A stretch of 64,000 bases of DNA, from contig CM030714.1 of NCBI GenBank assembly GCA_017979445.1, positions 5,084,001 to 5,148,000 on the forward strand. The letters are read 5' to 3'. This stretch comes from Akebia trifoliata. Its lineage: Eukaryota; Streptophyta; Magnoliopsida; Ranunculales; Lardizabalaceae. The notes beneath the pieces were generated by a model. The model ran no database searches and was not told where the DNA came from. It worked only from the letters and a program-made list of their open reading frames with translations. The position numbers were made by a program, and so were the translations under genes. Positions 19,104 to 31,599 of the stretch are shown one piece after another (within the stretch, counting starts at the first letter, position 1; every line of letters begins with the position of its first letter).

Positions 19104-19610
19104 TAGGGGTACAACTTGGTCTAATTCAAACCAAGAATCGAATCAAACCGATAGATTTGGGGTGATTTGAATTACGAAAATGGAGAACCAATCAATTTGG
19201 TTTGGTTCTCGGATCAAGCTTGTATAGAATTGAATCAAATCGAGAACCAAACCCTTATGCAATAAATAAATATATACATATATAATAATTATTATGAATT
19301 ATTTTATGAGTTAGGATATATATTAGGTGATTTTTTATGGATAAACTAATGACTTTTTATGGATAGATTAGTGATTATTGTATGAAATTTTATATTTATT
19401 ATATGTTTGTTTTTGCAATAAAAATTATTACTTACAATTTATAGAATATTGGCAATCCGTAAAATCGAACTGAACCAAACCGACTTTAATTTGATTTGGA
19501 TTGGTTTAGTTCCAATGGAATTTGGTACGGTTCTGGTTCTTATTTAGTGGAACGGACCTATGTTGGTTCGATTCCAATTTAACCTCAAATCGAACCAAGT
19601 TGCACCCCTA
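19104..19610. mobile_element. hAT-like non-autonomous element, perfect 8-bp TSD
   Basis: 507 bp with termini TAGGGGTACAACTTGGT and ACCAAGTTGCACCCCTA, flanked by ATTATAAT at 19096-19103 and 19611-19618. An 8-bp duplication and TAGGG...CCCTA ends fit the hAT superfamily. The interior is rich in GAACCAA/TTGGTTC words in both orientations. No transposase. Confidence 0.85.
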
Positions 19611-19619
19611 ATTATAATA

Positions 19620-20915
19620 GTGGAAAAGGCAAGAGGTTGATGAAACTACACAATTTATTTGAAACCTTCCAAGTAAAAGAAAAGTTCAATTGTTAAAAAT
19701 GCATTAAATATTCATGTAAGTAGTAATATTTGTCAAGATTTATTTGGTTATAGGTTGTAGCTAGTAGAGTGAAAATACATATAGTTGATCCATGGGCAAT
19801 AGTGGATCCAATATTGACTTATTCAGGCACAATTAGTCGATAAAATTAACTGATTTACCTTTTTAGCGATATTACTAATTTTAAGCTGCAAATGATTTTG
19901 TGTATGCGTGGGAAGAAGATGGAAACCGATGTGGTTTTAGTATGAGAGAGTACATAAATTAAGCAAATGGACACATACTAAAACACGAAATCTGACCTCC
20001 ACCAAAATTTATATATATGTATTCTGATAATACATGTCTCGATAATAAAACTTGGTCATTGGATTTTGTGTTTTACGCTTTTCCATCATAATCAATATAA
20101 AATTATCATTTGTTGAAGATTACATGTCGTGTCCTATTATGAGGATTATGCCCACTGATGAAAAAAAATACGTCGTGTATGTCATTTAATTAAGATTCAA
20201 GAGAGACCAACATTCTAGCTCCCAACCCATTCTCGACTCAACTGTCCAATTAATCATACAATTGAAGCTCTCCAATTACATGGATGTATATAACTTATAA
20301 CAACTTTTCATAACTAACATAACTCCTGCATCCCTGCAACTCTACGCAGCGCAACATAATATAAGACATTTACACAATAATTAGTTCGTGAGATGCCCTT
20401 AAAAGTTCTTCTTTCAAAGTCCTTTTTTAAGAACTTTGGAGGCCTTAGAGTATTGAGGTGTGTCAATAAAATTTTCTTATAAAAAAATGTTCGATGCTTT
20501 TTCTACATTTTCTTGTTAAATTTTGTACAGAAAATGCAAAAAATACTATAGAGAGTTGTATTTCGAGGAAAAAACCTGAAAAAAAAAAAAATCCATATAT
20601 TAAATGCAAATAATATAGTAGATTACAAACTAGCTAGGGTAAGTAGCAAAGGATTTCAACCTTGAGATAAGGATCAGTGGCATTGATGGGACCATCCTCG
20701 TGCAATCAATCCACGGTCGTAAAGCTTTTTTTACTAATTTATTTAAAGAATCTTGATCCTCTAATAAAATTTGTCAAGGACCACAACTTCTGCTAGTGAA
20801 AATGTGTTATATATTATCCATCTTCACTGTTACAATCCACTCTCTTTCGGGCATTCTTCTTTCTTTGCTAACACCTATGGGTCATAATTGGTCAAGAATT
20901 CGCGAAGAATAATGA
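19620..20915. other. Intergenic, no gene seen
   Basis: AT-rich DNA without recognisable genes or well-defined repeats. Confidence 0.5.
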
Positions 20916-20919
20916 TAAA

Positions 20920-21026
20920 TTGACTCCCCCATCCGATAAACTCTCTTCATGTGCAGTTGTGTATCTTGAGAAAAAAATCTATGGTTCTATGCACAACCAC
21001 ATGGGGAGAGTATGTCAGGGCGGTAA
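20920..21026. mobile_element. Small inverted-repeat element
   Basis: CTCTCTTCATGTGCAGTTGTG near 20941 is mirrored, imperfectly, by CACAACCACATGGGGAGAG near 20993. It is about 107 bp and hairpin-forming, so it is probably a MITE. No clear target duplication. Confidence 0.45.
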
Positions 21027-21140
21027 TTAGAAAATCACGATTCATTTGAAAACTGATAGTTATTGTAGATTCACAATCTAAATGACGAAATGGAATCGAG
21101 TTAAGAAAATTTCAACTTCCAAGCATGTCCTTCGTTTGTT

Positions 21141-21270
21141 TAACACCCCCCCTCCCCACCACAGAATCGTAGATCATTTGCCTAGATATACACAAGAAAA
21201 TGATTTATGATTTTACACATCCCGAGGCAAATGATTTACGATTCTATGATGGGGGAGTAATGGGTGTTTG
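21141..21270. mobile_element. Small inverted-repeat element
   Basis: ACAGAATCGTAGATCATTTGCCT near 21161 is mirrored by AGGCAAATGATTTACGATTCT near 21224, and outer AACACCCC pairs with GGGTGTTT. About 130 bp, most likely a MITE. Confidence 0.6.
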
Positions 21271-21547
21271 TCAGAAGGGGGCATCATATTATCACGACTC
21301 TTGTTAGTTTTGCCTTGGAATTCTTCGAGTAGTATAATTTTCAATTTTGTAAATATTGAAGCGATGATTGAACCAAAAATTTATCAAATTGGTTAGACTG
21401 TGGTTGAACCTTGATCCAATTTGATCGGACCAATTTATGATAATTACAAAAATAATAAAAATATGCACACTTTTTCTTTGATTACCTTCATTTATTAAGA
21501 ATTAAAATTTGGTCGAACCATTGGTTCAGTGAACAACGGTTCGATCA

Positions 21548-22003
21548 TTTGGTTGGCCACACATAAGGTATTTAATGTAAAGAACATTATTCTCAATGTT
21601 TATTTCCTCTAATACTTAGACATCCAATGAGTTAATTCTATCTAGGATCAATCGAACTTATTTCCTTTGTATTAATAAATGAATGATTTAGATATAAAAT
21701 TGGTGGGCTACATGATGTAGAAACATCACTTTCTATAGTCCTGAGAAGCATTGTATCTTTTCTCTTTTATAATAATTTGGTTGGCCACACATGAGGTATT
21801 TAATGTAAAGAACATTATTCTCATGTTTATTTCCTCTAATACTTAGACATCCAATGAGTTAATTCTATCTAGGATCAATCGAACTTATTTCCTTTGTATT
21901 AATAAATGAATGATTTAGATATAAAATTGGTGGGCTACATGATGTAGAAACATCAATTTCTATAGTCCTGAGAAGCATTGTATCTTTTCTCTTTTATAAT
22001 AAT
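21548..22003. repeat. 228-bp tandem duplication
   Basis: Two consecutive units starting TTTGGTTGGCCACACAT at 21548 and 21776, differing at only a few positions, so a recent duplication. Confidence 0.92.
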
Positions 22004-24000
22004 TTTAATTAAATTAATAAATTAAATTAAATAATGATTAAAAAAAGGGTGAGAGGGAGGCACGCACGCATACGAAGCACGTCGGAATTGGTAGGAGGGC
22101 TGTTGGTAAGAGATACGTGGGATCTTTCCTTTAGTACAGACGTCTGTATCAGATATTTAAATATTCGGTCACCAATCACCATTTCGTGAAAAATACTTTG
22201 ATAGCCAATGTTGATTCAGATGGGTTGGTCACAATTTTTCTTAACATGATACGTGTCAAAATTACTTGATTGGTCAATTATAACCTTCCCATTTAATATT
22301 TAGACCAGATTAGCTTAGTAAGATTTTAAATCTTATTAAAGGTTGTTGGGCCCTCATGGATTATCACATTTAATCCAAAGTGTTGAAAATGGAGGGTTAT
22401 CAAATTTCAAAATTTAAAATTAAAATTCAACAGTGAAAATTAACGTTAAAATTTTTTTTTTCTACGAAGTTCTTTGAATTTTGTCTTGACTCCTCTATAC
22501 CTTGGGACTTCAAATCATGTCTTTAGATGCCACAAATTGATATAGTTAGAAAACTTTTCACATTAACTTCGTAAAGAACGTGTTTTTTATAATAATCTTA
22601 TGAGATTAAAAAGAGTGAATTAGGTGTACCCCTCCATGTTTGGTAAATATGTGAGAAACCCCTATATTTTCAAAGAGAAGACAAATCCCTTGACCTTAAT
22701 ATTCTCTTATAGACAAATTAAAATGATTGAAGTGCATTCGTCTTCAAACTCTTCGATCTTTATGATAATTTTTTTAATCTACTTGTCTTAATCTCTTATA
22801 GAAAAGTCTTCATTTCCTACCAAAAATTCCCTTATGTATATTTACAAATGTCTTATCTTATTCATGTTGTTTGAATGTTTGAAGGAGTAGTCTAAGCTAG
22901 GATTTGTTTAATGTCACATAGAAAATGGGATAACAAGTGATTTTTCATGAAAAGTCAAAATTTATAGTTATTTGATTGATTTTTTAAAGTAAAAAATTAT
23001 TTTTTTGTGTGGTCAAAATGAAATTCTCTCCTAGGTCGTGGGAATGTGTTTTTCCACCCAGACCCCCGTGGAATTGAAATCTCATCATTAGGGCCTTTAC
23101 ACGTAAGAACGCATGGACACACATATCTCTCACTCATTTTTTCTCATTTTTCTTTTTCTTCTTCTTCCCCTCCTCCTCCTCCTCCTTCTTCTTCTTCTTC
23201 TTTTTCGAATCCTGTATCAATAAAATAGGATTGCACCCCTACCAGCCTCTCTCTCTCTCTAATCTTCTTCTTTTTTTTCGTATGTGCAATTAAGCAGTGA
23301 AATTCAGTTTTTTCATTTTATCAATTTTTACATGATCATTATCTAAGGAATTCAAATCTCCTTGAAAAAGGAATTCCTTGCAAATAAATATACCGTTAAA
23401 GTTTTGCATAAAGGCTAAAAATTTCACTCAAGAGGTTAAAAATGATTTGCTTTTAGAAGGAAAAAAGCAAAGAATTTTTTACCAAAGGTTGAATAAAAGT
23501 GTATTTAGATTATCCCTACTATTATAATGAGAGAAGGTAGAGTAAAGTGATTCGAAAATGTCCCCATGTTTTCATTTAACCTTAATATCATTAAGATAAT
23601 TTTCATCAAGATGGATAAAATTACAGACCCATGATCTCTATAGCCACGCTATTATTAGAAAATTGCAAAAGTATTCTATTAGTATTTTATCTTCAAAATT
23701 ATCTTAACTAAAATCCTAAATTGCAAACGGCCTTTACAAAAATTGCATATATCCTAATTTTGTCATACATGTACTGATGCACTTGTACAATGCCATCTAT
23801 TAGTCTTTCAATAGTTTCTATTTTTTTTATAATCGAGTATCCTTGGAGACAACATACCGAGTATGTATTTGGGCTTTGCCCAATCCATAGACTATGATTT
23901 TATATAAGAATTAGTTCCGGGGTACATGCAACACCCACACATCACATGCACCATGTAAGTGAGGGTGCACCCTCGGAGGTGGTCCTTGAGGAATTAATGC
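22004..24000. other. Intergenic, no gene seen
   Basis: AT-rich DNA with a pyrimidine-rich low-complexity tract at about 23140-23210. No gene recognised. Confidence 0.5.
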
Positions 24001-24010
24001 TCATACTGAG

Positions 24011-24221
24011 CAATGGTGGATTTAGAGTGGGGGCAGTTGCCCCCACTAGAATTTTCAAAGTCTATGGATTAGTGAGTTATTTTGACAGATTTTAGTGGTG
24101 GATAAAAAAAAAAATCTACCACTATTATCCTCACAACTATTTTTTTCATTTTTAATTGTCCTCACAAAATTTTTTCTACTCGATTGCCCCACACATGAAA
24201 AAAATCCTGGCTCCACCCCTG
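24011..24221. mobile_element. hAT-like MITE (CAGGGG-type ends)
   Basis: 211 bp with ends CAATGGTGGATTTAG and CCTGGCTCCACCCCTG, flanked by ATACTGAG (24003-24010) and ATACTAAG (24222-24229), a 7/8 target duplication. The interior (ATTTTCAAAGTCTATGGAT) recurs in the element at 51047-51470. Confidence 0.72.
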
Positions 24222-24484
24222 ATACTAAGTATCGAATTCACAACGTACGAGCATTAATCGATTATTGATCTAAAATTATCATGGAGACCACCCATCAGGA
24301 TATATGAAGGAAAAATTAATGCCAAGAGGGCAAGTCATTAGTTTGAAAATGTAAGGATAGCCCAAATATTCACTAAAAAGTGGAGGGTATGTCTAAATCA
24401 AAGTAAAAAATAAAATCCAATCAGTTATCATCAAACGTCAAAAATAAATAAATAAATAAAGCTAATGCATCAAAAATAATCTTA

Positions 24485-24492
24485 CACGTGGC
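24485..24492. promoter_or_regulatory. G-box/ABRE core CACGTGGC
   Basis: A CACGTGGC motif about 1.07 kb upstream of the receptor-kinase start codon. It may belong to that promoter; function unproven. Confidence 0.35.
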
Positions 24493-24769
24493 ATTCTATT
24501 AAAAGTCCGTATCACAAAAACAAATCTTTAATTTTTCTAAATAAGTAGCCGGTAGCCCAGTTTTAAAGGAGGAAGTAGTGTGGAAGGAATGAAATAAACG
24601 CGTCCCAAATCCGAGTTCAACGGTAGTGGGACCCACTTCTACCACAACAGCGGACGGCAGTTATCGGTAGCGAAGAACCGGTTGGGTCCCACTAATCCAA
24701 ACCAAAGAAAGAAAAAAAACAAACAAAAAAAACTGGAAAAAAAAAAGAAACAGTTAGAGGTGGCGGGGT

Positions 24770-25560
24770 TGGACCGTTGGCCAGAAACGAAGAGAAAGAA
24801 GAGAGAGAAAGTGAAAGATAGAGATAGAGAGAGAGAAGATGATGTTTGAGCTGAGGCTTTGAAGCCCGTTAGGGGCAGTGAGAGAAAAAAAAAAATTATT
24901 TTTTTCTTTGCTGCCTTCATCTTCTTCCTTACACCTCTTCCCTCTTCTTTATCTCCAGAGGGAAAAATAAAATAAATTCTCATTTTATTCCCATTTTGCC
25001 CCTTCTTTCTGGTAAATTTTACAACACCTTTCTCTTATTCTTTGTATAATCTTTGCTTGCAAATTAAGGCACCCCTTCAACTTTTTCTTTTCTCCCCTTT
25101 TTGAAATTCCATGTTTTTATTTGTTTCAAATGGTTAAATTGAGAATTTTGATTCTGTTTTATATGTTTCAGTTATTATTACAACATAAGAGTTACTAATT
25201 TGGATATAATCCGAGGAGCCGATGACCTCAACTATTGGTGATGAAATAGCCTTCTAATTTGAATTTAAATTTAAAAAAATGAGGGACTCAGATTATCCGA
25301 TGATTCGCGGTCAACGAGTACCTTACCTTCAATAGTTACGCTTTTCATTATTGTAACTAGATTTGTTGTAAATTATCATAACTTATATACGAATTTCGAT
25401 ATTATGAAGTTGTGGATGTTTTTATGAGTTAGAAAATTTTTTAGGGGGTGTTTTATATAATAAATCTGGCGATTTTGAATAGAGTTGCGGTTCTTAGCCG
25501 TAATCTTTGTTATTACCACCACCACCATCACCACCTCTCCGGCATTTGGTCTATCAAGCA
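24770..25560 (+). other. Probable promoter/leader of the receptor-kinase gene
   Basis: A GA-rich stretch at 24783-24840 is typical of plant 5' leaders, and the segment to 25560 has no other gene. No clean TATA box is seen. A leader intron is possible (a GGTAAATT donor near 25012) but unproven. Confidence 0.35.
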
Positions 25561-28500
25561 ATGGGAAGACAATGGAAGCCTTTTGGATTCGACCTCCACA
25601 CGGTTTCTTTTTTCTTGGCCTTGACGTTTCTTTTCCAAATTGAAGAATGTTGGTCGCTTAACCTCGAAGGTATAATTCTTGTTTATGTTCTTGTCTTCTT
25701 TAAGATATGGTATTTGGTTATTGTTTTATTTTGGATAGTAATTGTGGAAAAACAGGATTGGCGTTATTGGAATTTCGGGCTAGTGTTGATAGTGATCCTT
25801 ATGGTGCCTTTACAAATTGGAATCCTAATGACGATAACCCTTGTTTGTGGACCGGCGTTCATTGTGTGGACAGTAAAGTGCAAATGCTGTAAGTCCCCAT
25901 TTTAAGTTTTTCCGGTCTCCCTAAATTGGGTTGGTCGTTAAGAATATGAACTATTAAGAAGTTATATGAAAACTTTCATTTGATGGGAAGTTTTTTAGAG
26001 CACAATATGGATGATCATGGTTATGTTTAGTTTATGCTGAAGTCCTATGTAATTCTCCTTGTAGGGATCTAAAAGGACTTTCTTTGGGAGGAATACTAGC
26101 TCCTGAGCTTGGGAAACTTAGTCACTTAAAATCTCTGTAAGAAATGTTTGATCTATTCAGCTATGTATTTTCAGCAAAAATATGATTTTTCTTAAATTTT
26201 CGATTTGACATAATTTCTAGATAAATATCATTTTCAAGTCTTACATGCTTCTCTGTTTAATTTTGAGTAACTAAAGTGTCCACCAAGATGAGCCAAGAAA
26301 ATGTTAGAAAAATGACACATCGTAAGATAATATTTAATTTTTGTACTATTGAGAAACCAAAAATATGAGCTAGGAAGCACTGGTATGTTCAAATACATAA
26401 AATTCACATATGTGCCCATGTGATTTATTAATTTATCAAATTATAATATTTAATAGTTTCCAACTTTGATTAATTAATTTACTTTTTTTTTAAACATTTC
26501 AAATTCATCTTAGGACCGGATTTTGGGTGCAGTTTGAGTCACATAGAATTTGTCTCTGGCCATGTCATGTTGGCTTGACATGGGTAACCAGCACAAGTGA
26601 ACGCTATCTGTAATATAGGTCATGAAATAATTATTATTTTCAGGACATGGTAAAGTCTACCTAATTGAACAGATTGAAGGGTTATGAGTCAGTCAATCGT
26701 TTTTTGTTATGCTACTTGTTTAGACTTTGTTTTGTCCTAAGATCTATTATTGTAAGAAAATTTATTGATGTGTGGGAGTAGAAGTAATTGTAACTAGATT
26801 TCGATCCACACACAGAACACTCCAAATTTTGATAGAATAGTGGATTTCAATTAACTAATCCGAGATAAAGGAATGTTACATGATCAACAGATTTTATAAG
26901 CCCTATCTTGGTTTTTGTGATCCCTCTTATTATCATTCATTCCCTACAAATTATTATATCTAGACGTGTTAAATAAAATATGTAGTTGATTTTCTGTGCT
27001 TCAGAATTTCCTATTGAATACTTTTGAATTTGCGTTTCTTCATTTTTATTTACATTTTCAGTGTCCTCAATGAGAATCATTTCACGGGTGTCATCCCTAA
27101 AGAGATTGGAGGGCTTACCATGCTGGAGCTACTAGACTTGAGGGCCAATAACTTCAGTGGAACAATTCCAGCAGAAATAGGCCAGATGATCTCACTAAAG
27201 CGCTTGTGAGTCCCTTTTACCATTTTGCATTCATTTTGGCTCTGAAAATTAGCTTACGTTGATTGCTTCTGTTTTGCATTCCAGGTTGCTTTGCAACAAT
27301 AAATTCGAGGGAGACATACCTCATGAGCTTGGGAAGCTCATTATGCTCTCTGAGATACAACTTGATCAAAATCTTACGTATGCTGTGGCCTCTGGAATTG
27401 GCTGTCCACATCGAAAAATTGGACATTGGTAAGAGTTTATCAATTCCTTGCAAGTTTTTTTTTGTAGAATTTCCAACCTCCTTACATTGTCAAGCTCCTT
27501 TATGTATATGTATGTAAGCATATAGCAAAGAAATCCAGATCCTTCTCAAGTGGCAATCGGTTCATCTTGAAAGATGGGCCATCTATCAACTGCTCACTTG
27601 ATATGAAAAGCCGTTATCCAAACTTCATGGAACTGAATGTTGGGCAATCGAGAAACATGTTTATAATTTGAGCATATTAGACATGATGTGTGGAAAGGCT
27701 AAGAAAGATAAATTCATGAAAAATATAGGAACATACTTGAATTAACAGACATGGCTTTAGACATAATAAAATGGAGTAACAAGATGATGCTAGGGAGAAA
27801 AAAAAATCTTCATTCCTAGATTTGTAGGACTTCATCCTTTTTTGCACTTTGGGTTTAATATTGAGTTATGTACTTGTCGAATCTCTTCAACACAATGATT
27901 TAGTAAATATTGAACAAACTTTTTGGATTATCTGGTTTTCATAGAGACTAGAAGTAATTGCTCGCCCTTGTTTAAACATCTAACATTTCACGACATAAGT
28001 TGAGTAGGGTTTTTCCTCAGTTCAGTGAGGACTGTTTCCCATTCCTGTGTCTGTGCTGTGTCTGTGTGGTTGAACAATATCCCCACTTTAGTATTGTTGT
28101 GGTAATCTTCACTCAATTGAGTTCATTCACATTGTGGAATACTTGAAGTTCTTGGAAGATATGTTGAAAGTTGTTCTTGTGCCAGAGATAGTTTGTCAAT
28201 CCGATAATTATATAGTAACATCTAAGAGATTAACCAGAGAGGCCTTGTTATAGGTTTGTTGTTGCCATTTATCATTTTTATTTTCAAGTATTATATACTC
28301 AGAATACTATATGGTCATATTTCCCAAACATGTACTTTTATACTATGTTTTGGGCAGTATTTGGCAGAACAATTTGAAACAACTGAAGGAGGATGACTCT
28401 TTCATGATCCTCATTAAAGGGAAACTTCTACATTATCTCCACGTATTGCCACTGTATGATCCAAACATCTACATCTCTTGCCTCTTTCTTCTAACTTTCT

Positions 28501-31379
28501 TCTTTTGTTATAAATTATACAATAAAATACTTATTATTCTTCAATAATTTGAACTTTTTTGCTTCTTTTTTTGGGTATAAAGTTTCAACTTCAGAAAGAG
28601 CTCTTCACACGTCTGTGGAGAGAGAGATTGTGACAATATATCAAGTGAGTAAAATTCATATATTTATGCTTGCACCATAAAAATATTATGCCCCCATAAG
28701 AAAGTGAAAAATTTATTCAATTGTTGTCAGGTTCAGATGAATCATACATAGTACGTAATGTACCACACATAGTAAATATTGTGCGCCGTAGATTGCTACA
28801 AGAATCAAGTAATCTTCCCGCTGCACCAGTGAGCGAAAGTCTTCCCCCTGAACCGATGACTAATCTACCATCTACCCGAAGTAGTGGGTCTTACCCTGCA
28901 GTACCAAACGGCAATCGAAAACAAATTCCTCAACCTTCTCCGACGGATCCTACTTCGCCCCAAACTCCTGATGGTTCCATTGGAAAGAAAGCTGAACAAC
29001 AATCACCAACTGATGGTTCATCTGCAAAGAGATGGATGTATGTTTTTGTGGTTCCAGGATTGGCTCTCGTTCTCACTATTATTGTGGCTATGTTCTGTAT
29101 GTGTCGCAACCGAGGAGTGACAACTATCGGTCCTTGGCAGACTGGAATAAGTGGCCAATTGCAGAAGGCATTTATCACAGGTGATCTTTTCATTCATGAC
29201 AAACATCTATATATCTTATCATTCAACATTTTTGCAGTGTTGTGAATTTAGAGATTCGTGTTCAATACGGTTAAGAAGAAAATAGCAAAGAAAAACAAGA
29301 AACAACCAAAGACCAAGATTTACGTAGTTTGGCAACTATTCCTACGTCCATGGATAGATCTCATCTTCTTCACTAAGAAATCAAAGGAGAACAATGCAAG
29401 AAATAACTACTCGAGTTTTAATCTCAAACCTCAGCCCCGTAAACCTTGTACACCCCTCTCCCCATCTCTCTCAAAACCAACAAGAAGAAAACTCTAATCT
29501 AATTAAAAAACCATCCCAATATTGCTATTTATGGGTGTACAAAACAAGAACCTATCCTAACCGTTGGATTAAATACTAACCCAATGGCTTGGATAAAAGA
29601 CACCATAAATAACATTCAGAAGTGCACACAATTGTGAAACATATGGCTTGATTTGAAATTGCAGGGGTGCCTAAGCTGAATCGTTCAGAGCTAGAGACTG
29701 CTTGTGAGGATTTTAGCAATATCATTGACATGCTTACGGACTGCACGGTATATAAGGGAACACTTTCGAGTGGAGTTGAGATCGCGGTTTCATCAACTGC
29801 AATCTCATCATCCAAGGACTGGTCGAAGAGCTCGGAACTGGCCTACAGAAAAAAGGTTTCTTATTTATTTATTTTATTTATTTTTTGTTTGTTTGTTGTG
29901 TACATGTAAAGGCTAGCTTGACATCTCATGGTAACCGTGAGTTGGTTCTTCTCATTTTGCTTGATTTTTCTTTGTTTTCTAATTTTTTTAATAGATTGAT
30001 ACACTGTCAATGGTGAACCATAAGAATTTTGTCAATCTTTTGGGCTACTGTGAGGAGGATGAACCTTTCCTTCGAATGATGGTGTTTGAATATGCTCCCA
30101 ATGGGACCCTCTTTGAACATCTTCATGGTGAGATATTTCTGTTACAATGAAGGAATTACTTTTGACTGCTTGAGTTTTGAAGAAAAATAAAAAATAAACA
30201 TTCATTTATTTGTTTTTGTTTTTTTTTCCGCAGTTAAAGAAGTTGAACATCTTGATTGGAATGCTAGGATGCGAATTATTATGGGTACATCGTACTGTCT
30301 TCAATACATGCACCATGAGCTGAACCCTCCTGTTGCACATCCCAGTTTGGAATCAAATTCTATCTATTTAACAGATGATTATGCTGCAAAGGTAGATGAC
30401 AGTCTCACCATACTTGTCCATATTTTCTAGATGGTTTCTTACTTGGCCCATGTTAAAGGCACCCAATTCTTAGCAAGGGCGCTCATCTTAGTAAGGGCAC
30501 CCTTTTTAACTTATTTCTATGATTTGAGCACCACAATAGATTTAAGCTCCCTGCTTTTTTTTTTTTTTTTTTTAAATGTCAAAATGTTCATGCTGACCTT
30601 GAATGTCAACATGAACATGTCGACATAGGCCAAAAAATCTTCTAGAAGCATGTCAACATGCCATAGTGTTGACAAGCTTCCTTCAATGTTGACACAAACA
30701 TGTCGACATAGGTGGAGTGCTCTAATCATTGGTAAAACTCTAGTTTTCAGTAGTTTGTGGGTTTCCTTATTAATATGGTTGGCGCCCTTAAACGCAGCCT
30801 ACTTGCTTTGTTATGATGCATTCAATATTTCTTTTCTATTGTCTCAGATTTCAGATATCCATTTTTGGTCACATTTGTCAGCCCGATCAAAGATTTCTGG
30901 TGAAGATGAATCGGAACATTCCGAATTACCACCGATTGTGGATCTTGAAACAAATATCTACAGTTTTGGAATGTTGTTGCTAGAAATTATTTCCGGGAAG
31001 CTTCCATACTCTAAAGAACAAGGATCACTAATGAACTGGGTAAGCCCCATATTAGATATCCCGATTTTGCTTTAGTGTTCTTATTTCAATATATCTTAGA
31101 ATATTATGTATTTGTCAGGCTTCCGAATACTTGTATGAAAAACGTAACATCAATAACTTGATCGATCCCACGCTCAAGTCATTTAAGAACAATGAGCTTG
31201 GTATCATCTATGAAGTAATTCAAGAATGCACCCGTGAGGATCCAAGGGAGAGACCAACCATGAGAGAGATCACTAACAAATTGAGGGAAGTGATCACTAT
31301 CTCACCTGATGCAGCAACACCAAGACTTTCTCCACTCTGGTGGGCAGAACTTGAGATCCTTTCCGTGGAGGCTACTTGA
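25561..31379 (+). CDS. LRR receptor-like pseudokinase, MRH1/MDIS1 type
   Basis: Thirteen exons with GT-AG junctions and consistent phases give a predicted 714-aa protein: 25561-25669, 25756-25888, 26065-26136, 27062-27205, 27285-27428, 28358-28453, 28583-28644, 28731-29180, 29665-29855, 29995-30127, 30234-30391, 30848-31039, 31119-31379. Exon 7 could start at 28595 instead, also in frame. Order: signal peptide (about 1-33), LRR N-terminal cap with GLALLEFRASV, a few LRRs on exons of 72 and 144 nt, a Pro/Ser-rich juxtamembrane stretch, a membrane segment (about 355-378) and a kinase-like domain from about 405 to the C-terminus, which ends LSPLWWAELEILS. The kinase lacks the key residues: the lysine strand reads EIAVSS, the HRD loop HPS, and DFG is replaced by ISDIHFW. 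Relatives act at the plasma membrane in root-hair growth (MRH1) and pollen-tube attraction (MDIS1); the ligand here is unknown. Confidence 0.88.
29235..29650. repeat. Repeat-derived insert in intron 8 of the receptor-kinase gene
   Basis: The intron holds the phrase TTTACGTAGTTTGGC followed by CCTACGTCCATGGA. Similar phrases recur at about 35885-35930, 46700-46740 and 48300-48340, so it is probably a scrap of a dispersed element. Class and ends not determined. Confidence 0.35.
30440..30800. repeat. Inverted/direct short repeats in intron 11
   Basis: The intron carries two ACATGTCGACATAGG motifs (about 30614 and 30698) and several ATGTCAACATG/TGTTGACA words, with AAGGGCACCC and GGCGCCCTTA near the two ends. 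Probably an inserted non-autonomous transposon. No target duplication found. Confidence 0.4.
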
Positions 31380-31586
31380 GGTCTCTTACTCTCTTCTCTC
31401 CCTTGTAAGTCATACTCTCTTTCTGTAAATCCTAAAAACTCAAAACAATATCTGTATAATACATGTTTTCTCCCAAATGTCTGTATCCTAAAATTTCTTT
31501 TGTGGATGAGCTCTTTATCTATGTTTCCATACCAGTACGATGATTTTTATAATTAATTCTTCTCCTATTTCTACTTTAGGAGTCAC

Positions 31587-31592
31587 AATAAA
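31587..31592 (+). terminator. Candidate poly(A) signal of the receptor-kinase gene
   Basis: AATAAA 208 nt after the stop codon, in an AT-rich 3' flank. Plant poly(A) signals are loose, so this is only a candidate. Confidence 0.35.
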
Positions 31593-31599
31593 AGTGTGA

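Noticed and set aside
23046..23228. Small protein with Ser/Pro tail
   Set aside because: Produced by a CT-rich microsatellite; no splice or promoter context.
28884..29206. Open frames overlapping the juxtamembrane exon of the receptor kinase
   Set aside because: Alternative frames of exon 8; the spliced frame with the membrane segment is clearly the real one.
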